Shown: positions 48,839 through 63,039, numbered from the stretch's first letter. The stretch: 64,000 bases of DNA from Primulina eburnea (GCF_022965805.1 NC_133105.1:2356001-2420000), one strand, 5' to 3'. Notes: generated by a model from the letters alone, not told the origin. Made by a program: numbers and translations.

Positions 48839-50683
48839 GTCCGCAGAGAAAACTAACCAAGATTTTAAAGAATATATATATATATATATATATAGGCGAT
48901 CGTACGTATTTGGGTTCACGTGCGAGCACGGAGAATTGGACTAGGACTTTGTTAATTGGTGACTTGTTGTAGTTCTGCAAGGAAACCAAGAGATGCTTCC
49001 CAAATATCGTATTAAGTCCGAAATATTAGGATCATAGAATGTTGATAATATTTCTTATTTTATCACCATTCTATCATATAAAGATGCATTGTACAGCATG
49101 TAAAATCACTTTAGGTAGTGTTTGGATAGAAGGATTTTCTACCGAAACAACTCATGACAAATATTGGTTTTTTAATTAATGATAAAAATATTACTTTTCA
49201 CTCAAAGTATAGACTGGTCAGATTTATAAAATATTTGAATGAAAAAATATTTACATAGATATTTCCTTCTTTGAATGCCTGCTTTATTTTCATATCAATT
49301 CATTGTATATTCTTATAATTTACTGTTATATACTATGGTTTTCGTTGAGTTTTCAGCTCATATATACATATCCATTATTATCTGAGACGAAGCCAGAAAA
49401 TTTAAATAGAGGGGCAAAAATATTTTTTTATTATATAATTAAATATCAAAAAAGTTAAATCCAAATATAGTACTTGATATATACGTATAAAATAATAGAC
49501 ACTATTATATTTTTAAATATATTCTAACAAAACAATTCATTATGGAAACAACATTTATTACAATTAAAAAAACTTAAAAATAGTGGCTTTAAGATAAATT
49601 ATCTAAAAATAGAGAACCAAGGTACAATATCAAAAATTTGAATTTTCAACACTTTATCCCAAACATATTTTATAGAATCACGTTCGCAAAAAGTGGAATG
49701 AAATGGTTTAGAACCTGTATTATATTTATATTATTTTACGTTATCTATTACTCTTATTTTTAATAAAATAAAAAATTAGAGGTGCTCGTGGTTAAATTAT
49801 CTAAATAAAATATTTTCTATTGAACATAATGGACCGAGGAGACGGTAGCGTGAAAATTACGTTAACCAAGTAAATCGTACTAAGTAAACTTTGTACTACA
49901 TACTCGTAAGAGATTGTATAGGTAGGGAAATGAAATCAATAAGATTTTTTTTTTTTTTTTTTGTGTATAACCCAGAAACTGGACTTATAAGAAAAACATA
50001 AAAATAATGGAAAATGAACTTAAAAAGGAAAGAAAATATTTTTTAATCAACACTAGTTCATCATTCAGATTAGGTTATTAAATAAAGGTATGTAAAAAAA
50101 TAGATGTGTTATCAAGAAGAGTTCACAAGGTCAGTCTAATTGTTTTTTTCAAACAGGAACCAATTTGAATGAATTTCTGAGTATTCTGTCGATTAACAAT
50201 GAGTAAGAACATAGAAGTCAACAAATAAACAATATGGATATATACTTGTTACAATTACATCAAACATCTAAGATACATTCAAATCTCAGATTTTATGATA
50301 TATTTAACATATATTACACATATACAAATATGTTGATTGCATAGAGATTCAAAATCCTCCTTCAGTAAGAACTTCACAAAACATGCACTCCATATATACC
50401 AGAAAGATTCACAAAACATGCTATATATTTGCTAGAAAAAATATTTCATCGCATGAAAGGGTGACCTGCATCAGTATGGATTTTCGCCGTGGGGCGAGAA
50501 CTCATCCTTCGAAAATGATCTGCAATTATTTATCTGGGATTGTAAAATCATAGCTTAAGTTTCTTTCCAAATGTAAGCAAGTCTCCAATGAGTAACTGCT
50601 TAATCAGATCACAAGAACTTTACCTTCATGAACAGAATCTAATGATTTTGACGGACTTCTGTAACTTTGAACCTTCATAGTAT
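48839..50683. other. AT-rich spacer
   Basis: (TA)n at 48870-48892, a poly-T run at about 49949-49970, otherwise AT-rich sequence without genes. The last few hundred bases are the presumed 3' UTR of the calmodulin-binding gene. Confidence 0.4.
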
Positions 50684-53600
50684 TCAGATTTCTGGAAATG
50701 GAACCACTGCTTCGAAGGCTTCGACTAGCATGTACACCCTTCTTTTCCGGCTGGATTGAGTTTCGTGACAATGTGTTGAACAGCATAATCCAGCATCCAC
50801 TGTTCAGCCTTTTTCTTCTCATCCATTATTTGACGTTTTAAGTCAATTCGCCCTGGTCCTGAATCGAGCTCCTGGGTGAGGAGTTCATGAGCTTGTGTGC
50901 GTTTTCTAGCTTTCTCCAATGCCTTGATCGATTTTTTGAGGAGTAATTGCTTTTTCAGCTTCTTCCAGTTCTCAGGTTTTAATTTTTCTTGTTCTCCAAC
51001 TTCCCTGATATTTTCCTCGGAGATCTCTTTCTCTGTAGAAACAGATAGAGAATCAGAGGTATTGCCTTGAGTATCAGGAAGAAGAATCTCATCGACCGCC
51101 TCTTTTACAAGTTTGAGAGCATCTGATTTAGTGAACCCACTTCCGGGATTGTTGGATACATGATTTTCTTTACTTGTGCCCGGTGATTTATCACCTCCAT
51201 CGTCTGATCCATCAAGAAGTTGGCTTCCCATTTTTTCGGCAATACCACACAGCACATGCTGATATATCATATGCCACATATTTATACGATCTTTCCTGTT
51301 TACTTGGTCATCTACATCCCCATTTGTATCTTTGTGTTCAGATGTTTTCTCTTCTCGAGGAATTTTGACATCTGGCTCGGCCAGTATCACTTTCTCGGTT
51401 ACTATTGATTTCCCCATATCATCGATGATCAGGCTTTTAGTAGCAACAGATGGATCACTATCACCACATTCTGATTTGCTGACGTTCTGATTTGAAGTTA
51501 AAAGATTACTATACTTCTTGATCAGTGTAGCGCTTCTTTCTTGTCTTGCAGTAACTAGGCCTGAAACTTTATCATTGCCAAGTAGCGTTCCTTTTCCTTC
51601 AACGGGTGCTCCATTTTTGCCTCTTCGGCGCAGAGATTGATTATCTTCCGGGGGTGGAACAACAGTTTCAAATGCTTTTACAAGCAATACGACTTTTCTT
51701 TTTTGAGTTGGGGCTAGTTCATTCACTGCCTGACGAAGTGCATAATCGAGCATCCATTCTTCTCCTCTTTTCTTCTCATCTAATGCCAGAGGTCTCAGAT
51801 TGACCTTTTCTGCCTCTAGATCAGGACTCATTGGCAGATGCCGAGGCTTCCTGGGGTTAAATTTCCTCACTTTCTCCAATTCTCTGATGAATCTTTGAAG
51901 TAGAATCCACTTCTTGAGATTACTCCAGTGCTTAGGTGCTTTCTTATCAGATTTTCTTATAGCCGATTCTCCAGTTTTCATCACCTTCATACTAAAAGAA
52001 TCTTCAGCGATGGGGCCCATCTCTTCGGGGGTCGAGGGCACACAGCCTTTGCCCTTGTCAGCATACGGATCTCCATAACTTTCTTCAGTGCAATCTGTAG
52101 AAAATAAGATGACTCGTATAAAATATACATCTAATGATATACACACAAACACACACACGCACCCCCACACACATACTCTACCTTCATTTTGCTTCTTTTC
52201 AGCGTCTTCTTTTGGAGAGATGTTTTCACTTGTAACAGACAGGTCATCTTGAACCTCTGGAAGAAGAATCTTCTCAATTGCTTCTCGAACTAGCTTGATA
52301 GCAAAAAGTTTTCGGATTTCAATCTCCTGAGTTTCTGAGCCATTTTCCGCACCTATATTGGAATCAGAAAAATCCGGGCTTGCAACCAAACTTTCCTTCA
52401 CAAGAAATGAACTTTTATTATCAACAAAATCTTGATCTTCAGCAGATGGAAATGGCTTGTTCACAGCTTCTGTAGCCAACTCTGAGGCCATATGCTGATG
52501 TATCAAGTGCCACATGCTCATGTGCCTAGGCTTGCTGAATTGAAGTTTGTTGCCTTCACTTGTAGATGCGTCATTCTCAGATACTGGAATTTGCACTACT
52601 TCACTGGTAATAGAAGTTTCAGTGATAGAAGATACAGTTGTAAGCTCTGCTTCAACCTCAGAATTGTTATCACTTAAAGTTGGGCTATCTGAAAGTGATG
52701 AGGACACACTTTTGTCTTTGGTTCCTTCATCAAAGACAACTGGAGTTTCTGGGAAATCATTGCTGGATGTTCCATTTTCACATTCGCCTGTAATGAAACT
52801 TGCATGATCCTCAACGTGAATTTTGAGTTCTCTGGAATTCTCGAAGTTAGCTAATGGGTGTGTATCCAAAACATCAGCATCTCTGTTCGGAAGGATCACA
52901 TAATTATTTTCCTTGTCAAGACTCGAATGGGTAGCATGATCAGAACACCTGGGAGTTGACAAACTTTGTTCTGTAATGTTGCCAGAACACTTCAAACAAT
53001 ACCCGATTTGTTGGTCCTGAGGAGAATACTTCCTCATTATGATCAGATTCTCTTCATAACTTCGCTCGGGAAATGAGGTTTCGCCAAAAGCAATTTCAAG
53101 AAAATCGAACTCTTGAATGCCACCATATCCCTCTACATGTGCCTCAGAATTCTGTTCATCATTGAATGGCAGGTAAAGATCCATCCCCTTACCCATTTCC
53201 CCCTCTTGAACTGATGATTTTGTAACATAAACCATTTGGGATTTCTGGTGATTCTTCATTTTCCCAGAATGATCTTTCGTTTTACAGCTACATTGACCGG
53301 ATTTCACTATCTCGTTCTTCGGCTTTATAGAAGGCTGCCTCTTTTGTGTAGGAATCGTTTAGGAGGTGAAACAGAGTCGTGATCCTCCCGACAATGGCCA
53401 TGGAGAGAACAACGATGATACCGGCAAACTTTCATCCCCGAGTTCTTTCCGGATTGTGTTTCTCCGAAAGAAATCTCAACTGGCTGGGGAAACTTCGAGT
53501 CCTTTACAGTTGAAGAATATGTCGCTCTATCAACAGCAAGATCCTCAGAAACAGCTTTCATCGAACAAAGGCCTCCTCGGTTTAAAGCTAGTTTTCTTTA

Positions 53601-54384
53601 TCAAAATCCCCACATTTTTAAGGCTTGATGTTCTTGACATAGTTTTAAATGCTCTACGACGAGAAGAAGGCAACTTTGATCCCAAAAAAGTCGAACTGCT
53701 TCCATCACTACTTGATTGAGAATTCATTTTCTTGCCTTGGGAACAGCTTGTTGACTTCAAATGATGAGTTGACGCTTCAGATGCCTCAACTAAAGATTCG
53801 CGGCAAGAGGCTGAAGTATCATCAGGCATTTCAATAGGCTGAAGAATTCTTGATTTCGCCCTTCTCCGGAGTGACTTCGAATTGCCCAACTTTTTCGGCG
53901 TCTTCTTATTGTTAGTTCTGTAATGGATTCCATATTTATCCCGTGGAGCATATTGTCCATTAATTGGTGATCCAACAGTTGAAAAACTGACTGAAAAGGT
54001 GTCCTCGAGTTCACTTTCTCCCTGTAATAAATAGAATAGGAAATTCCAAATCCTTTGAGCTTCTCCTTAAACTACTCATAATTTCTCAAGATTTGCAATT
54101 CACTGAAGAAATATCAGAACAGAAAACAAACAAAACTGACAAGTTTTTTTATTTAATTACAACTTTAGCTTCCCTATATATGAATCTTAGTTATTTCGAT
54201 TCAGTCCATACCAGTCAGTAAATCTATAAAAAAATATATGGGGAAATATAGTAATAAATATATTATTACGTAAGAAAATGAAATTCATACTGAATAGTCG
54301 GAAACTCACCGGAGAGTTTTCTTTCTTCGTATGAGAACTGCTTGTAGCCTTCATATAATTCAGCGATGAATCAGAAAACTCCAT
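50684..54384 (-). CDS. Plant calmodulin-binding-domain protein (PICBP-like), three exons, apparent frame breaks
   Basis: Large protein (~1100 aa) with two C-terminal plant calmodulin-binding domains (PF07839 type). One is at about 51935-51620 (WSNLKKWILLQRFIRELEKV, then EEWMLDYALRQAVNELAP, VVLLVKAFETVVPPPE). The second is at about 50965-50690 (WKKLKKQLLLKKSIKALEKA, then EQWMLDYAVQHIV). Exons: 54384-54310, 54021-52182, 52094-50684. Intron 52181-52095 is 87 nt without stop, so an ORF reads through it. The N-terminal part has RTSSLKNVGILIKKTSFKPR and CRYHRCSLHGH, as in PICBP relatives. Frame breaks occur at about 53560, 53335 and 50735, each with the conserved sequence continuing one frame over. 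The middle is Ser/Glu-rich and repetitive. Expected role: calcium-dependent calmodulin target in stress or defence. Confidence 0.85.
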
Positions 54385-56222
54385 TGAATCTACCTTCCGT
54401 TACTTCTGATTAATATCACTGAAATGGACAGAACAACCCAAAAAAATCAAACTGGGATTTCAAAATTTAGTTTGATGGACCACTGATTTCAGAAGTCTCT
54501 GCTTCTCATTCAAGTCCAACTCCTCTGTTTTCTGCCAAAATCTTTTTTTTTTTTAAGAAAACAAAAGAATCCGAGGAGTCAACTGCAATCAAAGCCTCCC
54601 CAGATTACATACATTTCAACAGATCACAATAGCCAACTCAGCATATATTTTCCAAAGCAAACTACTGGACAATTTTTTTAACAGATTCAAGAAACAGGGG
54701 ATGTGTGAATCGGGTGGGATTTGCTAAGTCTGAAGTGGCAAAAGATTTTGTTAGTATTTGGAGTAAAAGTTTAGAGTTGTCTTTGTTTGACAAAGCTATT
54801 GGAATTTAACAAAAGAAATGGCAATAATTACTGCGAAATTACAGATAGATTCCAAAACTTTGGTCTCGTGTTTATGAAGACCAGCCAGCAACTTCATTCT
54901 AGATTAATATGAAGGATGGGCAAAACCGGTGCCTTGACTTGGCCTTGTTTTCTTCCCTTGACTTTGTCTTAACAAAACACTACCATAAATAATATTTATG
55001 ATCATTTTGATTTTGTAAATACTAAAAATGCCGACAAATGAATTGTACGTAGCCATTTTCGAAGGAAAAAAAATAGAAGATCGAAAGTAATTATTATGGA
55101 ATGAATAATAAATACGTCCCACATGGATGTGTAACATGAAGTAGCTCAGAAAAACGTGTGGGCCAGAGTGCGCTCTTTACAGTTTACAGTAAGATCGGTG
55201 TTGCTATTTTCTTCGATAGAGGAGCTTGAATTTGAGCTCGAGTTTGCAAGGAACTGTGGTATTTTTTAGAAGGAAAAACCGAATATTAATATAATATTTA
55301 GGAAGACCCACATCTATGTAATTGTAATTTTGAACTATTTTACTAATATTTATTTATTTATAGAAAAAATATTATAGTTGTTGAAGTAATTCTGAGCCGA
55401 GTTTGGATAGAAACTTGTTTCTATGAAAGTTTATTTGCACGAATCTGACTTTCTTGCATTTCAGTCCTAATAATTTGAATTGCATGAAATTTCATAAATT
55501 TTATTTGATTTTTAAAACTTTAAGTTTGACAGGTAACTCCATATGGTTGTGTGTTAATGAACTTGCATATAAAAAATAAAAACATTTTTATATGTAATAT
55601 ATTGAACAGAAGAGGAAATTATATTTAAAACTCGAACTTAGATTCAGTTCAAGGTAATCAGAAGGAAAAAAAAATTATCCATGATCTTTCATCTCTAAAA
55701 AAAACAGAGTTTTATTCAAATATATAATTTTCAGAGATAATTTTAATTTTATTTATTTTAGTTCAATTTTATATCTTTTGCTAAATATTAATAATAAAAC
55801 GAGTTTCTCCAAAAAGAATTATGATTAAAATTATTGGGCTAAAAAACCAATTAGCATAAAGTTTGACTAATTCCGAGAGTGAACAGAAGCCGATATTTGA
55901 AAGTTATTGGGCTTTCTCTAAAAAAGGTCATTGGGCATATCCAATAGCCTAAAGTCCAAGAGCCTTTTTCTTTTCTTTTCTTTCTCAATAAAAAAATATA
56001 ATATGAAAATGTCGTGGATATATTAAGATCAGTATCATTGTTTGTTATCGATTTCATCAATAAAATTAAATGAATTACATTAACACAATCGATAATTTTT
56101 AAAAAGATTAATCAACTCTAAGATTTTGCTTAGGCAGCAACAATTAATGTTCGTATCAGAGTTTGCCATATGTGAGATTAAATTTGTACATATATTTTTA
56201 GAGTCATGCAATATATAGACAA
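54385..56222. other. 5' flank of the calmodulin-binding gene and spacer
   Basis: Presumed promoter/5' UTR with a poly-A/T run at about 54541-54560. AT-rich beyond. No gene supported; short ORFs at 54904 and 55851 look like chance. Confidence 0.4.
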
Positions 56223-56373
56223 AAACTTGTGTGAAATGGTCTCACGAGTTATATTTTGTGAGACAAGTCTTTTATTTGAGTCATTATTTTTTATGCTAAG
56301 AATATTACTTTTATTGTGAATATCAGTAAGATTGACCTGTCTCATAGATAAAGATTTGCGAGACCATATCACA
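56223..56373 (+). repeat. GTGAGAC-ended repeat, internally shortened
   Basis: Starts TTGTGTGAAATGGTCTCACG, lacks ~20 bp around the CCCATGAAAAA block, and ends AGACCATATCACAAAAG. Confidence 0.7.
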
Positions 56374-56375
56374 AA

Positions 56376-56430
<55 letters not shown>
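56372..56430. repeat. (TA)n microsatellite
   Basis: About 59 bp of uninterrupted TA, directly attached to the end of the GTGAGAC-ended repeat. Confidence 0.9.
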
Positions 56431-56433
<3 letters not shown>

Positions 56434-57019
56434 AAAAGTAGAGTCGTGCAAGATTTACATTTAAATTAAGACAAGAAGATTTTTTCCCCCATAATAATAG
56501 AGAATTAAAAAATAAAAAAATCTAATTAGATTGAAGCATATTTTATAATTATCATCCAAAATATAAACTTAGTATAACATTAAATGCACACCTCATCGTT
56601 TCCATATCTTTTAACTTGCAACCTCGATTCTTTTTATTATCATAATTACAATTATAATATTAGAACTTTGCTAATCATACGACTTTAACCCATTAAAAAT
56701 AAATAGGTAATAAATTTATATATTGCTTTGGAAAAGTTGACTTGTACAAACCCCACGTTTTTTAAAGCCAACGATTGCAACTTTAGATACTATCTTCTGA
56801 AAATGACGTCGTTATAATTAACAAATCCTCGCGCTAAAATTTATTTTTTTTGGCACGCTTATGCCTTTTGGAACACACGATTTTATATATTTGTCAAATC
56901 AAATTAATGGAGCTTTTAAAAGTGATTTATTCGAGAAATTGTTAGAATCAATTTTGAGTAGGTCTAAACCTAAATTAATTGTATAATACGTTCAAGATCG
57001 GTTTTTTAAATTAAAGTAG

Positions 57020-57192
57020 ATTTTTTGTGAAACGGTCTCTTGAATTTTTATCTGTGTGACATGTCAATTTTAACGATATTCAGAATAAAAAGTAATACTC
57101 TTGACATAAAAAAATAATACTTTATATGGATGACCCAAATAATAGATCTGTCTCACAAAATACGATATGTGAGACCGTCTCATATAAATTTT
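57020..57192 (-). repeat. GTGAGAC-ended repeat, inverted
   Basis: Reverse-orientation copy: TTGTGAAACGGTCTC, then AGAATAAAAAGTAATACTCT, ending TGTGAGACCGTCTCATATAA. The two ends are in different states of decay. Confidence 0.7.
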
Positions 57193-58056
57193 TATATTTG
57201 AATTAATATTAAATGGGAAATTGAAACCAAAATACTTATGTGTAACAAAATAAAATAAAAAAAATTCAAGACGAAGACATAAATCACGAGAAAAAGAATG
57301 GTAATGCTGGAGGTGAACATCAATCCAAGAACGAAGGTCGTGATGGTATATGTTTAATCTCGATTCCGCAATTATCAATCGCCAGACGTCACCTTGTAAC
57401 CGCAAAACGGTGTCGTGATCGGATCTTATCCAGACTCAGATTTTGCAAATCCCTATGCTTTGGTTGGATTTATCATTTATTGTTCCATCTTCCACGATGG
57501 CTTTGACCGTACGCGTTTAATTCGTTGTTGGTTCTTCGGGTTGCTGCTTCATAATTCACCTTTCTCGGGAACAAAGGATAATCGTGTTCCGGGAAATTTG
57601 TTTTCATTGGGGTTGAAGTTTTTGTAGCTTATTAATTTGACTCGTGGGTTTTCCGCGGAATGGTTGTGAAAAGTCGTTTGACAATTAATTAGTTTAGAAG
57701 AATTCAGAATCGGATTGAGACGTCTTTTCATTTATATTTTTGATGATTCTGTGTATAGAGCTGGATTTTTCCCCCTAAATTTGTTATCCAAGATTTGAAA
57801 TTTGGAGATTCTGATATTGCTTTCTTCAGCTTGTTTTTCGTTTCTTAAGCTGTTGATTATTTTTATTTCTCGTTTTTCTGTTGCACATCGAGATTCCTCT
57901 GTATGGGATTGTTTATGAGTCGTAGTTATCTTGATCACTTTTTCTGAGAGAAGAGCAAGTGGCTTTTTGCATAACACTGCTATTAGCTAGGAAATTGTTA
58001 ATCCAATTTTGAGGTTCCCAAAATATAGTTTACACTAAAATTTGACACTGCACGAC
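57193..58056. other. 5' region of the SDP1-type gene
   Basis: From about 57400 the base composition becomes more balanced. T-rich tracts and short ORFs precede the ATG, as expected for a promoter and long 5' UTR, possibly with an intron. No separate gene seen. Confidence 0.4.
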
Positions 58057-61000
58057 ATGGATATAAGTAATGATGCAAGTGTTGATCCATTCTCGATCGG
58101 ACCTTCGACTCTGTTTGGTCGAATGATTGCTTTCAGAATTCTCTTTTGTAAGTCTCTATCACATTTTAGGCACCAAATCTTTCGAACGCTGTTAATATGC
58201 TTTTACAAATCGAGGAACATTTTGAGGGAGTTTCTAGCACCGGTAGTCTCATGGTTTCATCCTCGAAATCCACAAGGGATTTTAGTTATGGTGACGGTGA
58301 TTGCTTTTTCATTGAAGCGATACACTAATCTGAAAATGAGGGCCGAAATGGCCTATAAGAGGAAGTTTTGGAGGAATATGATGAGATCTGCTTTGACCTA
58401 TGACGAGTGGGCGCATGCTGCTAAGATGCTTGATAAGGAGACGTTTAGAATGAATGAATCGGATCTCTATGATGAGGAGCTTGTAAGAAATAAACTTCAA
58501 GAGCTCCGCCACCGTCGTCAAGATGGTTCCCTTCGAGATATTATGTTTTGTATGAGGGCCGACCTCGTGCGAAATCTTGGTAATATGTGCAACCCCGAGC
58601 TTCACAAGGAGAGGCTACAGGTACCGAGACTCATAAAGGAGTATATAGATGAGGTCACAACCCAATTAAGAATGGTCTGTGACTTTGATTCAGAAGAGCT
58701 TCTATTGGAGGAGAAGCTTGCTTTTATGCATGAGACTAGACATGCCTTTGGTAGAACCGCTTTGCTATTAAGCGGTGGGGCTTCTTTGGGAGCTTTTCAT
58801 GTAGGGGTTGTCAAAACTTTGGTAGAGCACAAACTTTTGCCTCGGATAATTGCCGGCTCTAGTGTGGGATCGGTGATGTGTTCTGTTGTTGCTACTAGAT
58901 CTTGGCCAGAGCTTCAAAGTTTCTTTGAGGATTCTTGGCATTCTATTCAATTTTTTGACCAGTTGGGTGGAATTTTTACGGTTTCCAAAAGGATTGTGAC
59001 GCAAGGTGCTGTTCATGAGATTAGGCAATTGCAGATGATGCTGAGGCACCTTACAAACAATCTAACTTTTCAAGAAGCTTATGACCTGACAGGGAGGATC
59101 TTGGGCATTACAGTTTGCTCCCCGAGAAAGCATGAACCACCGAGATGCCTCAATTACTTGACTTCACCTCATGTCGTTATATGGAGTGCAGTGACAGCTT
59201 CTTGTGCGTTTCCTGGTCTATTTGAAGCTCAAGAACTAATGGCCAAGGATAGGTCTGGTGAAATTGTGCCTTACCATCCACCCTTTCATTTGGAACCTGA
59301 TGTGGCTTCTGGTGCAGCATCGCGTCGCTGGCGGGATGGTAGCTTGGAGATTGATTTGCCGATGATGCAGTTGAAAGAACTCTTCAATGTCAATCATTTT
59401 ATTGTGAGTCAGGCAAATCCTCATATCGCACCTTTACTGAGGGTGAAAGAGATTGTTAGAGCTTATGGAGGCAACTTTGCTGCAAAGGTATATTTTATTG
59501 GTTTCCGATGTGCATATCTAATCAATTAAATGCTTTAACCTGCATACATGGAAGCTATTGTAATATGCTTGATTTGTTTTTGTCTGTGATGTTGTTTAAA
59601 GGAACAATGAGCTCGGTTGTATTAGTATAATCTGTATGCCACTATTGGATAACTTGTCGCTAGTTTGGGTCAGATTCTTGATGTTACTTGAATACTGCTG
59701 CCGCTTACATTTTTGAAATAAACAAAGATGGAAGCTAGGCAGATGGTTGTTTGATGCTCAGGTTGATTAATGATTATATGGGATTTCAATACTTCTATTC
59801 ACCTAGAATTTCCTTTTTGTTTGCATTATCTTTTATGTGAATGAGCAACTGACAGATGGAGTTATTTTACCCTCGCAGTTTGCCCAACTAGTTGAGATGG
59901 AGGTGAAACACAGATGCAATCAAATATTGGAGCTTGGTTTTCCATTGGGGGGAATTGCCAAGCTTTTTGCTCAGGACTGGGAGGGTGATGTAACTGTTGT
60001 AATGCCTGTAACTCTTGCTCAGGTATATGCTAGATTAAACTCTTATCATCTCGTTTAGTCAAATTAAATCTCATAGAAAGAGCATTTGTGACCAAGGCAA
60101 GTTCAGGATAATAGCTCGATATTATTTCTTTACTTTTTTTCTGCTAATAAAGATATAATCTTGAATCACATATAGTAGAGGAAGCTCCTTTTACGTGAAT
60201 TTGTAGTTTGTTTAGTTGTCCGGCTTCTCAAATTCTTTGCTTGTGATTGCAGTTAGCAAAAATTATACAGAACCCATCGTACGTTGAACTTCAAAAGGCA
60301 GCAAACCAAGGCAGAAGATGCATCTGGGAGAAGCTGTCAGCGATAAAAGCCAACTGTGCCATCGAGCTTTCTCTTGACGAGTGTGTTGCCATACTTAACC
60401 ATATGCGAAGGTTGAAGAGAAGTGCTGAAAGAGCAGCTGCCGCTTCTCATGGTCTAGCCAGCACAGTCCGATTCAATGCATCCAAAAGAATCCCTTCTTG
60501 GAACGTCATTGCTCGAGAAAATTCAACGGGCTCCCTGGAAGATGACCTTCTGGCAGATGTCGAGTCATCTTTTCACCAAGTAGTTGGCACAGGCAGAAAC
60601 GTGGCTGCACAACATGGCGCCCATGACGGAAGTGACAGTGAATCTGAAAGCGTTGATCTCAACACATGGACACGATCTGGCGGTCCCTTGATGAGAACAA
60701 CTTCGGCAGACAAGTTTGTCGACTTTGTACAGAATCTTGAGACTGATTCAAGGATGAACAGAAACTACCTTCGAGTCCAGATTTCGGGAAGAGATCAAAT
60801 CCATCTATGCTCGAGTGTTACAACACCGGATAGAACATCTGATACAGAATTTGATCAAATAGATTTGAATAACCGAGCTCTTCCTGGCACCGGGTTCAAG
60901 CATTATGGTGGCCGAAGGAGATTTTTTGCAGCCTGAAAGAATTCGCAACGGTATAGTGTTCAATGTTGTGAGAAAGGAATCCTTGACGCCATCAAATAAG

Positions 61001-61222
61001 AGTAGTCATGATTCAGACCATAATAGCTCGCCACACGATTCTGTCGCAGAGTGTGTGCAACTGGACTCTCTGGAAAAGGAGATGGATATTAGCTCGGTTT
61101 CTGAAAATGAGGACGATGTAAGAGTAGGCCAACTTTATGTAGATGATGTTGATTCGAGCGGTATCTCGAATGATGGTAATTCTAGTGGCGGTATATGTGA
61201 TAAGCATGCTATGGATGGTTGA
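58057..61222 (+). CDS. SDP1: SDP1-type triacylglycerol lipase (patatin domain), three exons, one apparent frameshift
   Basis: SDP1 hydrolyses stored triacylglycerol on oil bodies and starts lipid mobilisation at germination. Exons 58057-59487, 59879-60022 and 60253-61222, GT-AG, all in phase 0. The start [18 protein letters not shown] matches SDP1. The patatin-like domain shows the oxyanion loop [10 protein letters not shown] (240-245), nucleophile elbow GSSVG (Ser269) and the catalytic Asp of WRDGS (Asp427). [37 protein letters not shown] and [12 protein letters not shown] follow. At about 60890 one extra base shifts the frame: the conserved [11 protein letters not shown] piece continues in the next frame to 61222. 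Exon 3 is 970 nt; 969 would fit. With the shift the ORF stops at 60936 (752 aa), keeping the whole catalytic domain but losing the acidic tail; otherwise ~847 aa. Confidence 0.93.
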
Positions 61223-62371
61223 GGTTGTATAACACCCCCTCCCCCCCCCTGTTCTTGTTGTTTACTATGTAAAAATCACAATTTGGTCCATACGGTTATG
61301 ACTCCCTGATTAGAAAGGAGTTGTCTATCGCGAAAAGAGAATAATAGGCACAAGCAAGCACTGATACATTTTCTTCAATGAATCTGTTGTAGTAAGCATA
61401 TTTGGATGAAGGGCAACCATTTTTCTTTTTAAGTCATCTCAAGGGAATATCTTTGGATCATATTTGAAGATTTTTATTTATGTATCTAACAATTTTCAGA
61501 CAACGACAAACTGAAATAACCAAGTTTTATGTTTGGATTGGATGATTGGGATTTGAGAAAAATTTTGATTGTAAAATTGATTTTATCAAACAAAGCAAAT
61601 ATGAAATTTCTAGCTTCAAAGTCATGAATCCAAATTCAATCTAAAAGAATTACGTGGATTTTGTTGAGAAATTTCTTTATTATGAATAAGCAAACGACAC
61701 ACGCCTTGACGATGACTTGTCCCTAATGAAAAGCCAAGGAAATTTCGAAGAAAAGTTCATAATGGACGCAACCATAATTGAATTTGAATTTTTTTAAAAA
61801 AAATAACCCAAAAGGGAAAATGACAATGGAAGTCGGTATCTCACAAGTGGTGTGTTGGAATTGAGCTACACCACACATATAAATTATATAATCATTATAT
61901 TATTTTTAAATATTACACATTAAAAAATTATTTTCTCTGTATAGACTGTAGTTAATAAATTGAATTTTGTCCAAATATTTGATTTCTTATATAATTTTGT
62001 TTTGGATATTTCAGATCAAGTATTTGTTGACATATATCATTTTGATGATTAAATAAATACATTGTTAATAATTTTTATAAATTTAAAGTATCAAGCATAA
62101 AATTTATATGTTATTTTCACTAATTTCAACACTAAAAAATTAATTTGGCTGTTTACCATAATATTTGATTGATTGGCCGATATGATATTTATACCTATTT
62201 AGTATTTATAAATAATGAGAAACAAAAAACACCGATAATTTTTCAACCATTCAAAATATGAGAAAGAATGTGGTCTCATATTCGAATATACATCAGCTCA
62301 AGTCATTTGTCAAATATACGGTGGAAATCATTTAATTAGTATACTCTTAAACGTAATTTCATATTGATACG
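61223..62371. other. AT-rich spacer after the lipase gene
   Basis: 3' UTR with a C-run (CCCCCTCCCCCCCC at about 61236), then AT-rich non-coding sequence. No gene seen. Confidence 0.4.
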
Positions 62372-62536
62372 ACAAAAATTTGTGTGAGACGATTCAGTAT
62401 CTCACAGATCATATTTTGTGATATAGATATTTTATTTGAGTCATCCATGAAAAAATATTACTTTTTGTTGTGAATATGAGTATGGTTGACATGTCTCAAA
62501 GATAGAGATTCGTGAAACCATCTCACAAGAGACCAA
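62372..62536 (+). repeat. GTGAGAC-ended repeat, diverged
   Basis: TTTGTGTGAGACGATTCAGT at the start, ATCCATGAAAAAATATTACT core, AACCATCTCACAAGAGACC end. Confidence 0.7.
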
Positions 62537-63039
62537 TTCAAAATTAATAATGCAAAGTTGCTAATCCGCTTCTTAATTATTTTGTAAGGTAACATGTTTG
62601 AAATTTGGAAAATTACAAATTTAAATGGTATTAATTTGAAATTTACTCTTTGAAACGTAAAGAAGAAACAAGAGAGAAGTAATGAACCCTATAAAAGCTG
62701 AAACCAACGGTTAGGTTCGATCATTGATTACAATTTTGTCAAAAATATTTTAAAAATGTGTTTTGACGAATATATATTAATTATGATATAAAATATTCAT
62801 AATTATATTTTAAAATAATAAATTATGGAATAAAACGGATTCAACCGACTTTAAACTATAACCTATTTCCACGTAAACCGAACTACCGATTCTCGACTCG
62901 CCGCCCTTTCTCTCTCTAGGAAACTTCCTGGAAGCTTACGCATGGATATGGATATAAGCCCCGCAAGCTCCCTCTTCCCCTTCAAATCACAAGACCTTTT
63001 TCTTCGCAATTTTTGTTATTTCTTGTTCCAGTTTCCATC
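62537..63039. other. 5' flank of the CML gene
   Basis: Presumed promoter and 5' UTR. The last 160 bp contain a CT-rich stretch (CCCTTTCTCTCTCTAGG) typical of plant leaders. No gene seen. Confidence 0.4.

Noticed and set aside
48839..48919. Upstream in-frame extension of the small ORF
   Set aside because: The YIYIYIY stretch is translated TA microsatellite; the ATG at 48838 is the better start.
52095..52181. Hydrophobic CVWGCVCVFVCISL segment as a membrane span in the calmodulin-binding protein
   Set aside because: It is a read-through of an 87-nt GT-AG intron made of CA/TG repeats; removing it keeps frame.
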